64,000 nt of DNA from Arsenophonus sp045399315 (lineage in GTDB: Bacteria; Pseudomonadota; Gammaproteobacteria; Enterobacterales; Enterobacteriaceae): assembly GCA_045399315.1 (NCBI GenBank), contig DAYVGO010000012.1:88860-152859 (forward strand), read 5' to 3'. The first letter of the stretch is position 1, and each line of letters begins with the position of its first letter. Made by a program: the position numbers and the translations under genes. The notes under the pieces are model-generated. The model searched no databases, was not told the DNA's origin, and was given only the letters and a program-made list of their open reading frames with translations. This document shows, in pieces, positions 1 through 8,899 of the stretch.

Positions 1-184
1 TACCCTCACCAACGAAATATTTAGTATGTGGTGATTTGCGATTACCTGTTATTATCTGTACTGGCTTAAGGCCAGCAGAATTAATTAATGATTCAAATTC
101 AATAAGGTTTTCGGTATCTTTTTCATGAGAGAAAAAAATATGTACAAGAACAGCAAATTCCCCGCCTTCATGTCTATCAAACAA
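1..184 (-). CDS. hflX: HflX GTPase, N-terminal part (cut by window start)
   Basis: The first 61 codons of HflX, a ribosome-associated GTPase that splits and rescues stalled ribosomes; the rest, including the GTPase domain, lies outside the window. Translation starts at a TTG at 184-182 and reads FDRHEGGEFAVLVHIFFSHE, later PHTKYFVGEG, which matches the start of enterobacterial HflX (FDR..GE.AVLVHI; KYFVGEG). AAGGGG lies seven bases before the TTG, supporting this start. It follows hfq on the same strand, as in E. coli, with a hairpin between them. The non-ATG start and the truncation explain why a simple ORF scan misses it. Confidence 0.88.
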   Translation of the reverse strand, partial: MFDRHEGGEFAVLVHIFFSHEKDTENLIEFESLINSAGLKPVQIITGNRKSPHTKYFVGEG

Positions 185-223
185 AAGCAAAACCCCTTAG
201 ACTTAAAAAAATATCAAACAGGC

Positions 224-257
224 AAAATACAGGTAAAAGGAACTTTACCTGTATTTT
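224..257 (-). terminator. Hairpin terminator between hfq and hflX
   Basis: A perfect 14-bp inverted repeat (AAAATACAGGTAAA and its complement) around a six-base loop, with T runs on both sides. It lies 25 bases past the hfq stop, so it should end or attenuate the miaA-hfq transcript before hflX. The stem is AT-rich, so read-through is plausible. Confidence 0.7.
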
Positions 258-281
258 TTTATGTTCAGATAATTAACTGAA

Positions 282-578
282 CTATTCAGTCGCATCACTA
301 TCCTGTGGAACTGCCACATTACCTGTGTTGTAATTACCTAAACCTGTATTACTCCCTTGATTGTTATGGTGAGAAATAGGACGAGCAGGTACTACAGTAG
401 AAATAGCATGCTTATATACCATTTGGCTTACTGTGTTTTTCAGTAAAATAACAAATTGATCAAATGATTCGATTTGACCTTGTAATTTGATACCATTGAC
501 CAAATAAATAGAAACCGGAACCCTTTCACGACGTAACGCGTTTAGGAACGGATCTTGCAAAGATTGCCCCTTAGCCAT
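282..578 (-). CDS. hfq: RNA chaperone Hfq
   Basis: Hexameric Sm-like RNA chaperone that pairs small RNAs with mRNAs. It has 98 residues (E. coli 102). Residues 1-65 are almost identical to the enterobacterial core: Sm1 with LVNGIKLQGQIESFDQFVI, then Sm2 with YKHAISTVVP, carrying the YKH motif of the proximal RNA-binding face. The tail after residue 68 is shorter and Asn/Gly-rich, then acidic (DSDATE), as in the disordered C-terminus of the family. It follows miaA on the minus strand in the usual tsaE-amiB-mutL-miaA-hfq-hflX order. Its presence fits the glmZ small RNA at 33455-33655, though GlmZ acts mainly with RapZ. Confidence 0.97.
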   Translation of the reverse strand: MAKGQSLQDPFLNALRRERVPVSIYLVNGIKLQGQIESFDQFVILLKNTVSQMVYKHAISTVVPARPISHHNNQGSNTGLGNYNTGNVAVPQDSDATE

Positions 579-687
579 TCTCTATTTTCCTTATTTTGTT
601 GTTTTTAACTAAGAACCTGTATGGTTCGAAAAAATTAACTACTCAAAAAATCGTGCTTTTACCACCAATTGTACATAAATAGCAAAC

Positions 688-1629
688 CTATGCACTAACA
701 ACATGTAATATTCTATTAAGAGCTCCCTTAATATCATTGCTATCGAGTCTATGCACGTTTTTCCATCCTCGTAACCATGTAATTTGACGTTTAGCTAATT
801 GACGTGTCGCACATATACCACGATAAACCATTTCATCATAGTTGATTTCACCAGACAAATATGACCACATCTGACGATAACCAACAGAACGTATAGCAGG
901 TAGAGTCTCATGCAGATCACCTCTGCCATAAAGCGCCTTAACCTCATCTTCAAAACCCGCCTTCAACATTTGTAAAAAACGAATTTCTATACGTTGATGG
1001 AGAATTTTACGATCTTGCGGTGAAATGGCAAACTGTAACACATTATAAGGTAATTCTGCCTCTACAATTTCAGTTAATTCTGTCAAGCTCTTCCCGGAAA
1101 CTAAGAAAACTTCCAAGGCGCGAGACAATCGTTGAGGATCATTCGGATGGATTCTGGCTGCCGATATAGGATCAACCTCTTGCAAACGTTTATGAATTGC
1201 ACCCCAACCAAATTGCTTCGCTTGTGCTTCAATCTCTGCTCGAATTGTAACATCCGCTGAAGGTAAAGGTGACAACCCATCTAACAACGCTTTAAAATAT
1301 AGCATAGTCCCTCCAACTAGTAAGGGAATACAGCCTGCTGCTACAATTTTTTCCATTTCTAATAATGCATCACGTTGAAAATCTGCCGCAGAATAAGACT
1401 GCGCAGGATCCAAAATGTCAATCAAGCGGTGTGGAGCCAATTGCTGCTCTTCCAGTGTTGGTTTTGCTGTTCCTATATCCATACCGTGATAAACTAAAGC
1501 AGAATCTACACTGATTATTTCAACGGGCAACTTTTGACGTAATGCTATTGCAAAGGTTGTCTTGCCAGACGCTGTTGGCCCCATTATAAAAATAGCTTTC
1601 GGTCTCTGGCGAAAAATTAGTTTATTCAT
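688..1629 (-). CDS. miaA: tRNA dimethylallyltransferase MiaA
   Basis: Transfers a dimethylallyl group to N6 of A37 in tRNAs reading UNN codons, the first step of ms2i6A. The 313-residue protein (E. coli 316) opens with the P-loop MGPTASGKTT at residues 16-25, followed by the family signature DSALVYHGMDIGTAKPT. The C-terminal half has the tRNA-binding segment RSVGYRQMW and ATRQLAKRQITWLRG. The start overlaps the mutL stop by eight bases, so the two are translationally linked. All motifs are present and the gene looks intact. Confidence 0.96.
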   Translation of the reverse strand: MNKLIFRQRPKAIFIMGPTASGKTTFAIALRQKLPVEIISVDSALVYHGMDIGTAKPTLEEQQLAPHRLIDILDPAQSYSAADFQRDALLEMEKIVAAGCIPLLVGGTMLYFKALLDGLSPLPSADVTIRAEIEAQAKQFGWGAIHKRLQEVDPISAARIHPNDPQRLSRALEVFLVSGKSLTELTEIVEAELPYNVLQFAISPQDRKILHQRIEIRFLQMLKAGFEDEVKALYGRGDLHETLPAIRSVGYRQMWSYLSGEINYDEMVYRGICATRQLAKRQITWLRGWKNVHRLDSNDIKGALNRILHVVSA

Positions 1630-3559
1630 GGGTTAAAGTTGTTATCACCAATTCAAAATCAATTAGTTGTAGTAATGTCTTCGGTGGTTCTTTAACTAAT
1701 TCAGGGTAAGCCCGCTCAAGATCCGCTAATAATTGTACCCCTTGTGCAACCGTCCACACTTGTTTTTCATGCACTAACTGATCGGCTAACCAAACAACTA
1801 ATCCCTTTACTTGGCAAGAAACATTTTGCGCAAGATAATCTAGTAGCTTTGGAAATAATTCAGTTAAATTTTGCGCTCTCAAGGGACAAGATACACCACT
1901 AATTGTTGCTTTTTTATGAGAAATACTGATGTCAAAACCCAATGTAGTTAATAATACCTTTACTCGATAAAAAGTTTCAATTTCCTTTTCTGTTAAAGCT
2001 ATCTTTATTGGTATAAGTAAAGGCTGCGATTTTAAGCCTTTATCAGTAGGAATTAATTGACTGCGTATCAAGTATCGCTCAGCTTCTGTTAATGATAACA
2101 AACCAATTCCTAATGATGATTCAATAAATGCAAAATTTTTAGAATAAATTGTTAGTATTTTACCAAGAGTATAATTTTTATCATTTTTTTCTACCACAAC
2201 CGATTTTACTGCTATTTTTTCAGATTCTAACGTTTTTCGCTCTGGGAAAAGTGGGATTTTTTCTGGTTCAACTTGCTGATTTTGTATAAATTGCTGATAA
2301 AGATCCCCCTGTTTTTTGTTGTAGTTTTTTTTACTTATTTTCCCATCATTATGGCAATAAAATGAGCTGGCTCTAGCGGGCAAAATTTGGCTATTTGAAC
2401 TTAACTCTGTTATTCCTTCAGCTTTTTGTTGCTCAACCACTAAATGCTGTTTGGCGTTATCTGAGGCAAAAAAATTTTCGCCAGCCGCCAACCGATTTTG
2501 CACTCCTAAAACAATATCTGTTTCCTGTTGCAGATTAACAGCTACTTGATTAAATTGTTTTTGTTGTTGGTTTAAGACAGTACTCACACCCTGGTAAATA
2601 AAATCATGAACTAATCTTGCCTGATGAAAACGTACTTCCTGCTTGGTCGGATGAACATTGACATCAACCTGATGAGGATCAATATTTAAATAAAGCACAT
2701 AAGCGGCTTGCTGTCCTTCTTGCAGATGATCCGCATAAGCCTGACGAATTGCATGATTAATTAATCGATCACGGATCATGCGCCCATTAACATAACAATA
2801 TTGAATTTCAGCAGAATTGCCTAAACCAGGGTCAGCTACCCAGCCTTTAATTGTCAAATCACCATGTTGCCAATATAATTTCAGCGCATTTTGCATAAAA
2901 GTACTGCCACAAATAGCCGCCAGACGTCGTTCATATTGCTCTTCAACATTGGTTGCTCGATATTGGCGAACTAATTTGCCATTATGATGCAAGTTAATTG
3001 CAACATCGAAACGTGCTAAAGCGATTCTACGTACAACCTCATCAATATGGTTAAATTCTGTTTTTTCTGTACGTAAAAATTTACGGCGGGCCGGCGTATT
3101 ATAAAACAGATCGAAAACTTCAACTGTTGTTCCTATTGGATGAGCGGCAGGTTTTAGCGTAACATTCATCTCACGCCCTTCAGCATAAGCTTGCCAGGCT
3201 TCTGTTTGCGCCGCGCCGCGTGAAGTTAGGATTAAACGCGAAACTGAACTAATACTGGCCAGCGCTTCTCCTCTAAACCCCATACTTATAATCGCTTCGA
3301 GATCTTCTAGAGTCGCTATTTTACTAGTAGCATGCCGCTCCAACGCTAGCATCAAATCTTCTTTGGCGATGCCACTACCATTATCATGGATACGGATAAG
3401 TTTTGCACCACCACGCTCAATTTCAATATCAACACGACTGGCGCCTGCATCAAGGCTATTTTCAACTAACTCTTTCACAACCGATGATGGGCGTTCAACA
3501 ACTTCACCCGCAGCAATCTGATTAGCTAACTGAGGGGAAAGAATTTGTATTGCTGACAT
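1622..3559 (-). CDS. mutL: DNA mismatch repair protein MutL
   Basis: GHKL-type ATPase linking MutS mismatch recognition to MutH and UvrD. The 645 residues contain the N-terminal ATPase motifs QIAAGEVVERPSSVVKELVE (motif I), DNGSGI (motif II) and GFRGEALASISS (motif III), then NGRMIRDR and HPTKQEVRF of the transducer domain. A low-complexity Gln/Lys/Asn linker spans about residues 330-440, and a dimerisation domain follows. The linker is longer and more AT-driven than in E. coli (615 residues). Downstream miaA overlaps it, and amiB lies 21 bases upstream. No endonuclease motif is seen, as expected in MutH-using bacteria. uvrD, the partner helicase, is in this window. Confidence 0.96.
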   Translation of the reverse strand: MSAIQILSPQLANQIAAGEVVERPSSVVKELVENSLDAGASRVDIEIERGGAKLIRIHDNGSGIAKEDLMLALERHATSKIATLEDLEAIISMGFRGEALASISSVSRLILTSRGAAQTEAWQAYAEGREMNVTLKPAAHPIGTTVEVFDLFYNTPARRKFLRTEKTEFNHIDEVVRRIALARFDVAINLHHNGKLVRQYRATNVEEQYERRLAAICGSTFMQNALKLYWQHGDLTIKGWVADPGLGNSAEIQYCYVNGRMIRDRLINHAIRQAYADHLQEGQQAAYVLYLNIDPHQVDVNVHPTKQEVRFHQARLVHDFIYQGVSTVLNQQQKQFNQVAVNLQQETDIVLGVQNRLAAGENFFASDNAKQHLVVEQQKAEGITELSSNSQILPARASSFYCHNDGKISKKNYNKKQGDLYQQFIQNQQVEPEKIPLFPERKTLESEKIAVKSVVVEKNDKNYTLGKILTIYSKNFAFIESSLGIGLLSLTEAERYLIRSQLIPTDKGLKSQPLLIPIKIALTEKEIETFYRVKVLLTTLGFDISISHKKATISGVSCPLRAQNLTELFPKLLDYLAQNVSCQVKGLVVWLADQLVHEKQVWTVAQGVQLLADLERAYPELVKEPPKTLLQLIDFELVITTLTHE

Positions 3560-3580
3560 AATGACCTCTGCCGTATTCCA

Positions 3581-4858
3581 TCATTTTGGCGCTGCCTGTA
3601 AGGGATGCTGTGTAAAATAATTGCGTAATCCTTGATGAATAGCTACAGCTAACCTCTCCTGATAATCATCGGAAACTAAAAGACGTTCTTCAGAAATATT
3701 ACTAATAAAACCAGTTTCCACAAGAATGGATGGAATGTCGGGAGAACGAAGTACACCAAGACTAGCATGTTCCGGATTATATTTATGAATGTTACCAATT
3801 TTACTTAATTCTCTTAGCACCTTTACTGCAACAATATAACCTACACGCTGAGAATTGCCAAATTGCAAATCTAAAACAGCTTGACTAAGATAAGGATCCA
3901 CACCATTTGCCAACGCATCACCTGCGCCACCAAGTAATTCAGATTGCTTCTCATGTTGTTCAAGCCAATTACCTAATTCACTATTCGCTCGGTGATTTGA
4001 AAGTACCCAAACAGAGGCACCTCGGGCTCGATTATTAGGTGCCGCATCAGCATGAATTGAAACTAACATATCAGCCGCTTTTTGACGTGCTACTTCCGAA
4101 CGGCCAGCAACAGAAATAAGATAGTCACCATTACGGGTCATCACTGGCTTAAACATAGGATCTTTGTTTAAATGATGCTCTAACTTACGCGCGATACTCA
4201 TCGTTATATTTTTTTCACGGTGCCCATTTTGCCCAATGGCGCCAGGATCTTTACCACCATGTCCAGCATCTATCGCCACGACAACCTGCCGACTACCTCT
4301 AGGCATATTTTTATATACAGAAGGGGTTAAAGAGTAATTAGCTAACCTTTTCTCCGGTTGGGAGTTAATTGATAACGATTTATTGGTTACTGCTGTTGTC
4401 GGCTGCTGTGACACGACAAGGCTACCATTTTTTAACGTAAATACGATGTGATATTGATTATTTATTTGTTTGACTACCGCACGAGCAGTCGCTGCATATG
4501 CCAATTCAATAACAATACGTTGGTATTGGCTATTCGGTGGCTTACTGGTCCGGATCCCCTTAACTAAATTATTATCCATAAACTTCATTGGTAAACCAGA
4601 CACCTGGGCAAATTGACGAAAATCAACAACCAGACGTTCAGGATCATGGAGTAGGAAAAAACGGTACTCTGGGTTACCTACAGCAAACTGTAAAGTGACT
4701 TTTGCCTCGGATACACTATCATTGACACCAATATTAGATAAAGTTGCAGCCTTAGCATTAGATAATAAAAAACTGCTAAATAGTATTATTGCCATTAACA
4801 AAAGAAACATTTGGGTTTGCCAACTTTTTATTATATTAATCATCGAAATAGTCATCAT
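3581..4858 (-). CDS. amiB: N-acetylmuramoyl-L-alanine amidase AmiB
   Basis: Periplasmic zinc amidase that splits septal peptidoglycan during daughter-cell separation. Of 425 residues, about 16-37 form a signal sequence or membrane segment ending in NAKA. An AMIN domain (about 40-145) follows, starting LSNIGVNDSVSEAKVTLQF, which targets the septum. After a linker comes the Amidase_3 domain from about 192 (IDAGHGGKDPGAIG, zinc His; SIHADAAPN, second His; ETGFISN, catalytic Glu). The start at 4858 has AGGAA nine bases upstream; ATG codons follow directly and at residue 6, so the exact N-terminus is uncertain. It sits between tsaE and mutL, as in E. coli. Confidence 0.94.
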   Translation of the reverse strand: MMTISMINIIKSWQTQMFLLLMAIILFSSFLLSNAKAATLSNIGVNDSVSEAKVTLQFAVGNPEYRFFLLHDPERLVVDFRQFAQVSGLPMKFMDNNLVKGIRTSKPPNSQYQRIVIELAYAATARAVVKQINNQYHIVFTLKNGSLVVSQQPTTAVTNKSLSINSQPEKRLANYSLTPSVYKNMPRGSRQVVVAIDAGHGGKDPGAIGQNGHREKNITMSIARKLEHHLNKDPMFKPVMTRNGDYLISVAGRSEVARQKAADMLVSIHADAAPNNRARGASVWVLSNHRANSELGNWLEQHEKQSELLGGAGDALANGVDPYLSQAVLDLQFGNSQRVGYIVAVKVLRELSKIGNIHKYNPEHASLGVLRSPDIPSILVETGFISNISEERLLVSDDYQERLAVAIHQGLRNYFTQHPLQAAPK

Positions 4859-4876
4859 GATTAGTATTCCTTTAGA

Positions 4877-5335
4877 TTATGACAATTTTGCTAATAACAT
4901 TTCCCCATATATTGATAACGCGACAAATCGTGCTTGTCTTTCATTATTGTCATAGGATAGATAGAGTTCGAGATCAGCACATGGTAATATCCCTTCACCT
5001 TTCTGTGGCCACTCCACCAAACATATAGCCTGCCAATCAAAATAATCACGGATACCCATAAATTCAAGCTCTTCAGCATCAGTTAAACGATATAGATCAA
5101 AATGGTAAACAAGATTAGGAGTCAGCGAATATGATTCAACTAACGTGTAAGTTGGACTTTTTACATGTCCTTGATAACCTAAACCTTGCAAGAAACCGCG
5201 AGTAAAAGTCGTTTTCCCTGTGCCCAAATCACCATATAAATAAAGAATAAAACGCTGCTTACAGAGATGTGCTAAACGATGTCCTAACGCTATTGTTGCT
5301 TCTTCATTAGCGAGCAATAATATAAGTTCTTTCAT
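4877..5335 (-). CDS. tsaE: tRNA t6A biosynthesis ATPase TsaE
   Basis: ATPase that works with TsaB and TsaD to make N6-threonylcarbamoyl-A37 on ANN-decoding tRNAs. It contains the Walker A motif GDLGTGKTTF, then SPTYTLVE, YHFDLYRL and EWP, all diagnostic. The ATG at 5335 gives 152 residues (E. coli 153); an upstream in-frame TTG at 5350 would add five residues without a better ribosome site. No clear Shine-Dalgarno is visible for either start. In E. coli nnr precedes it. Here the 1.5 kb upstream carries no recognisable nnr or queG, so tsaE is now the first gene of the tsaE-amiB-mutL-miaA-hfq run. Confidence 0.94.
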   Translation of the reverse strand: MKELILLLANEEATIALGHRLAHLCKQRFILYLYGDLGTGKTTFTRGFLQGLGYQGHVKSPTYTLVESYSLTPNLVYHFDLYRLTDAEELEFMGIRDYFDWQAICLVEWPQKGEGILPCADLELYLSYDNNERQARFVALSIYGEMLLAKLS

Positions 5336-5420
5336 AAAAAATAGTGCCAATTTTGTAATTTTTTCTTATTTAATTGTTTAATGCATAAAATATATCATAA
5401 AAGACCATTTTATACTGAAC

Positions 5421-5452
5421 ATTATAGCAATATTTAATGTTATTTTTGCCAA
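5421..5452 (-). promoter_or_regulatory. Possible sigma-70 promoter for tsaE operon
   Basis: A perfect minus-strand -10 box TATAAT at 5426-5421 lies 86 bases before the tsaE ATG. The best -35, TTGGCA at 5452-5447, is 20 bases away, longer than the usual 17, so the pairing is weak. Since nnr has gone, a promoter here would be needed, which is the main reason to list it. Confidence 0.35.
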
Positions 5453-6842
5453 TAAAGCTTACATCATATACTTATTATTCAGGTAGTTAATATTTTTTAG
5501 TTTACCAATCTTATCAATAACCTATCATTTGATCTGAAGTAATTTTAAAAAAAACGAATATATAAAAATTTTTAATGATATCAGGTGATTAAAATTTATT
5601 ATGTCAATATAGTTGTTAAAAAAACATATTTATAAACTCAAACTAAAATAGAAGACAGCGAAAATAACTTGATGACTATGATGAGACTAAATCACAATCA
5701 CAGCATCAACGGCATTAGTAACTAACTGTCAATGTTAAAATGAATCTTCTATTGCTAAGCTTTAGAGCCCAATTAAATAGTTAACTTCATTAAACTGATT
5801 TCATCAAATAAAACCACAAAATATTTTTGTCTTAAACAATTAACGCTATTTGACTAAAATAAACATTTTTACATTAATATTAATAAAGGGACCTTATACT
5901 ATCACTAGAGTAAACATCCGCTAATTAAGGAAGGTAATTTGGCATTAGATCGGACAACTTGAGATATATCGATAAGATTATACCTTTATTAATAAATAAA
6001 ACCTTACCAGAGTAACAATAGCGGCTTGTTAGCGCTATCTAGTTATCAACACGCATATTATCTAAGAGTAGATACTTCACAATTTTAATTGTGAATAAAA
6101 TAAAAATGTATTGATAATAAAAAAATAACCATGTAATCAATCATCAAAAAATATAAATATTTTATAGATTATTTTCAATATGTTAAATGATATAGATGAA
6201 AAAAAACATCACTAATGATATACATAAAAGAGAGCATTTACCTGTGGATAACTCTGTGCAATAAAGTAAAAGAGACACTGTGTGTCATAAACAAAATTCA
6301 ATTGTAAATGAATAAGTTATTAGAATATTTTAGCTAAGAAAATGCAGTAGCTTTATCCATAACATCTTTAAAGTTAATGTAAATAACAACATCAATCCAC
6401 CTACAATATCATTTAAACACTAAAATAATTTGCCTGCCAAGAATGACACCACATTGTTCATTTCACTGATAAAGTACATGCTGTAACATCTACTTCAAAA
6501 TTGGGGAGTGGAATTCTATGCTAGCAGATACTATTTGCAAGTCCTATGTGCCCGATTTTTCAAATAAATTTTACACGACTAGCTATATATAATGGTTGAC
6601 TAAGTATCAAGACTATGATTACTTTAAGGAGCTAATATCCTATTTAAAAATAGACGGTTTTTATCAAAGTGCAACAAAAAATTTTATTCTTATTTGATCA
6701 AATAAAACTCAGCCACAATATTAAGTATATATCTTCACTAAAAATTGTGTGAATAATAGGCTGTTACTATAAAAAATATTTAGTAAAAAATAATAAGTTA
6801 TACAACTAAAATTGTCATGCTAATCATGAGCAAAAGAAAATT
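5453..6842. other. Gene-free stretch where queG and nnr are missing
   Basis: About 1.4 kb with no open frame I can relate to a protein. The base composition is strongly A+T with many short stop-rich frames. In E. coli the interval between the glyV-type tRNAs and tsaE holds queG and nnr; I could not recognise either by eye. A perfect DnaA-box sequence and two one-mismatch boxes lie inside (6043-6051, 6243-6251, 6353-6361). The stretch is probably an eroded gene graveyard. Confidence 0.6.
6243..6251 (-). promoter_or_regulatory. DnaA-box match
   Basis: TGTGGATAA on the plus strand, complement of the consensus TTATCCACA. The wider context, CAGAGTTATCCACAG on the minus strand, resembles the strongest box (R4) of the enterobacterial origin. 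Near-matches are TTATCAACA at 6043-6051 and TTATCCATA at 6353-6361. A chance match in AT-rich DNA cannot be excluded, and very few GATC sites lie nearby. Confidence 0.4.
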
Positions 6843-6918
6843 TGGAGCGGGAAACAAGACTCGAACTCGCGACCCTGACCTTGGCAAGGCCGTGCTCTAC
6901 CAACTGAGCTATTCCCAC
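6843..6918 (-). tRNA. tRNA-Gly (anticodon GCC)
   Basis: A 76-base gene including an encoded CCA. On the minus strand it starts GTGGGAATAGCTC and has the anticodon loop TTGCCAA, the T-loop GTTCGAGTC and the 3' end CCCGCTCCA. It sits beside orn, where E. coli has three tandem tRNA-Gly genes (glyVXY); only one is here. Three deviations weaken the stems: T2 opposite G71, a G.U in the T-stem, and a C.A mismatch at 27-43 at the end of the anticodon stem. The fold still looks complete and the gene is probably functional. Confidence 0.93.
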
Positions 6919-7075
6919 AAAGTTATAAACACAATATTACCAATCAGTTATGGGTTGCGAATTATACGAAAAATTGTCAAACAGACAAGTACTTTTAGCC
7001 ATAAAAAATCTATTTTCAATCTAAATGCTGTTTAAAACAACAAACTACCCATAATCAGCTTGATAATAACACGAT

Positions 7076-7621
7076 TTAAAGCTTGATAAAATGTTGACGA
7101 TAATAAGCCAACTCCGCAATTGATTCCCGTATATCCTCTAAAGCTTTATGCGTATTCTTTTTTGTAAAACCTGACAATATATTAGGTTTCCAACGGCGAG
7201 CAAGCTCTTTTAAAGTACTAACATCTATATAACGGTAATGAAAATATTTTTCCAATTCAGGCATATATTTGAATAAAAAACGACGGTCTTGACCAACACT
7301 ATTACCACAAATAGGTGAAACACCCATAGGTATCCACTTTTCTAAAAAAGCAATCGTGGCTAATTCTGCTTTTTTTTCATCATATTGACTAGTTTTAACT
7401 CTACCAATCAGTCCACTTTCAGTATGCGTTCTAACATTCCATTCATCCATAAGTGATAACTGTTGTTCTGATTGATGAATAACAATCACTGGCCCCTCGG
7501 ATAAAATAGTTAGATCGGAATCAGTAACGATTGTTGCAATCTCAATGATACGATCCTGTTCTGGATCTAAGCCTGTCATTTCCAAATCTATCCAAATCAA
7601 ATTATTCTTACTATTTATCAT
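7076..7621 (-). CDS. orn: Oligoribonuclease Orn
   Basis: DEDDh 3'-5' exonuclease that degrades 2-5 nt RNA fragments and pGpG. The chosen ATG at 7621 gives exactly 181 residues, the E. coli length, and has AGGA seven bases upstream; a longer frame from 7660 has no family support. Exo I is WIDLEMTGLD (Asp, Glu), exo II is SPICGNSVGQDRRFL, and exo III is HKALEDIRESIAEL, with the C-terminus YYRQHFIKL. All catalytic residues are present. It is transcribed away from rsgA and towards the tRNA-Gly, the usual enterobacterial order. Confidence 0.97.
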   Translation of the reverse strand: MINSKNNLIWIDLEMTGLDPEQDRIIEIATIVTDSDLTILSEGPVIVIHQSEQQLSLMDEWNVRTHTESGLIGRVKTSQYDEKKAELATIAFLEKWIPMGVSPICGNSVGQDRRFLFKYMPELEKYFHYRYIDVSTLKELARRWKPNILSGFTKKNTHKALEDIRESIAELAYYRQHFIKL

Positions 7622-7751
7622 GTTACATCCTAGGTTCCATTCTAAACTGATAGTATGCAATACTTAGTGTATGATAGCTGCTTAAGAGCATAACTGCGAT
7701 AACTCTTGACAATGAATTCAATTGATAAACAAATAAAACTAGTGAGGTCAG

Positions 7752-8801
7752 GTGGCTAGAAAGAAATTCTCCAAAGGCCAACAACGCCAAATACAATCAA
7801 ACCATCAAACTAAGCTAAAAAAACAGTGTCAGCAAAATATTGATGATAAACAACTTGGCACTCCTCAAGACGGGCTGGTCATTAGTCGTTTTGGTCAACA
7901 TGCAGATATTGAAACAAAGGTAGGGGACATTCAACGCTGCAATATTCGTCGAACAATCGACTCATTAGTCACGGGTGATCGTGTTATTTGGCGCCCTGCA
8001 TTACATCAGCAATCTAATATAAAAGTAAATGGTGTCATAGAAGCAGTCTATGAGCGCACATCGGTCTTGACACGCCCTGATTACTATGATGGACTCAAGC
8101 CTATCACTGCTAATATTAACCAGGCCATCATTGTCTCAGCGATATTGCCGCAATTATCATTAAATATTATTGATCGTTATTTAGTTGCCTGCGAAACCCT
8201 TAATATTGCGCCAATTATTATTTTAAATAAAATTGACCTACTTAATAAACAAAACAGCAAAGAGATAAGTAAAGTAATAGAACTTTACCATAGTATTGGC
8301 TATGTAGTTTTAGGCGTCTCCAGTCATACTAATGAAGGAATGGATGCTCTGATTAATATCCTGATAGGAAAGATATCTATTTTTGTCGGTCAATCTGGTG
8401 TTGGCAAATCGAGTTTGATTAATAATTTATTACCTAATAATGAAGAAAAAATTTTAGTCAACCAATTGTCTGATAATTCAGGATTAGGTCAACATACAAC
8501 AACAACTGCTCGTCTTTACCATTTCGCCCAAGGAGGTGATCTTATCGATTCACCAGGTATACGTGAATTTGGATTATGGCACCTAACCAAGGAACAAATA
8601 ACTAAAGGGTTTGTCGAATTTAGACAATACTTGGGCTATTGCAAATTTCGTGATTGTAAACACTTAGACGACCCAGGATGCACTTTACAACAAGTGGTAA
8701 CCACTGGAAAAATAGCAAAATCACGTTTTGAAAACTATCATCGAATTTTAACAAGCATGGAACAAATAAAACTACGTGGACCTTTTACAGATAATAAATA
8801 G
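7752..8801 (+). CDS. rsgA: Ribosome small-subunit maturation GTPase RsgA
   Basis: Circularly permuted GTPase that proofreads late 30S assembly. The 349 residues (E. coli 350) start at GTG 7752, just after GAGGTCAG. An N-terminal basic tail (ARKKFSKGQQRQIQ) leads into an OB fold. The permuted motifs appear in the order G4 LNKIDLL, G1 GQSGVGKSSL, G3 DSPGIREF. The zinc knuckle C-x4-C-x-H-x5-C is visible near residue 297-312 (CKFRDCKHLDDPGC). It begins the rsgA-psd-mscM group on the plus strand, divergent from orn, as in E. coli. Confidence 0.96.
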   Translation: MARKKFSKGQQRQIQSNHQTKLKKQCQQNIDDKQLGTPQDGLVISRFGQHADIETKVGDIQRCNIRRTIDSLVTGDRVIWRPALHQQSNIKVNGVIEAVYERTSVLTRPDYYDGLKPITANINQAIIVSAILPQLSLNIIDRYLVACETLNIAPIIILNKIDLLNKQNSKEISKVIELYHSIGYVVLGVSSHTNEGMDALINILIGKISIFVGQSGVGKSSLINNLLPNNEEKILVNQLSDNSGLGQHTTTTARLYHFAQGGDLIDSPGIREFGLWHLTKEQITKGFVEFRQYLGYCKFRDCKHLDDPGCTLQQVVTTGKIAKSRFENYHRILTSMEQIKLRGPFTDNK

Positions 8802-8899
8802 TTATGAATATAACTCTAGAATTCATAAAAAGCATAGGTACAATGACTATCTTTTTTTGATAACAACCCAATAACATTAGAATCAGACTAGAGGTTAAT

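Noticed and set aside
5453..6842. Chromosome replication origin
   Set aside because: DnaA-box-like sites are present, but there is no GATC cluster, no ordered 13-mers and no usual neighbours; kept only as a low-interest finding.
6817..7035. 72-residue plus-strand frame
   Set aside because: It runs across the tRNA-Gly gene in antisense; the RNA explains the conservation.
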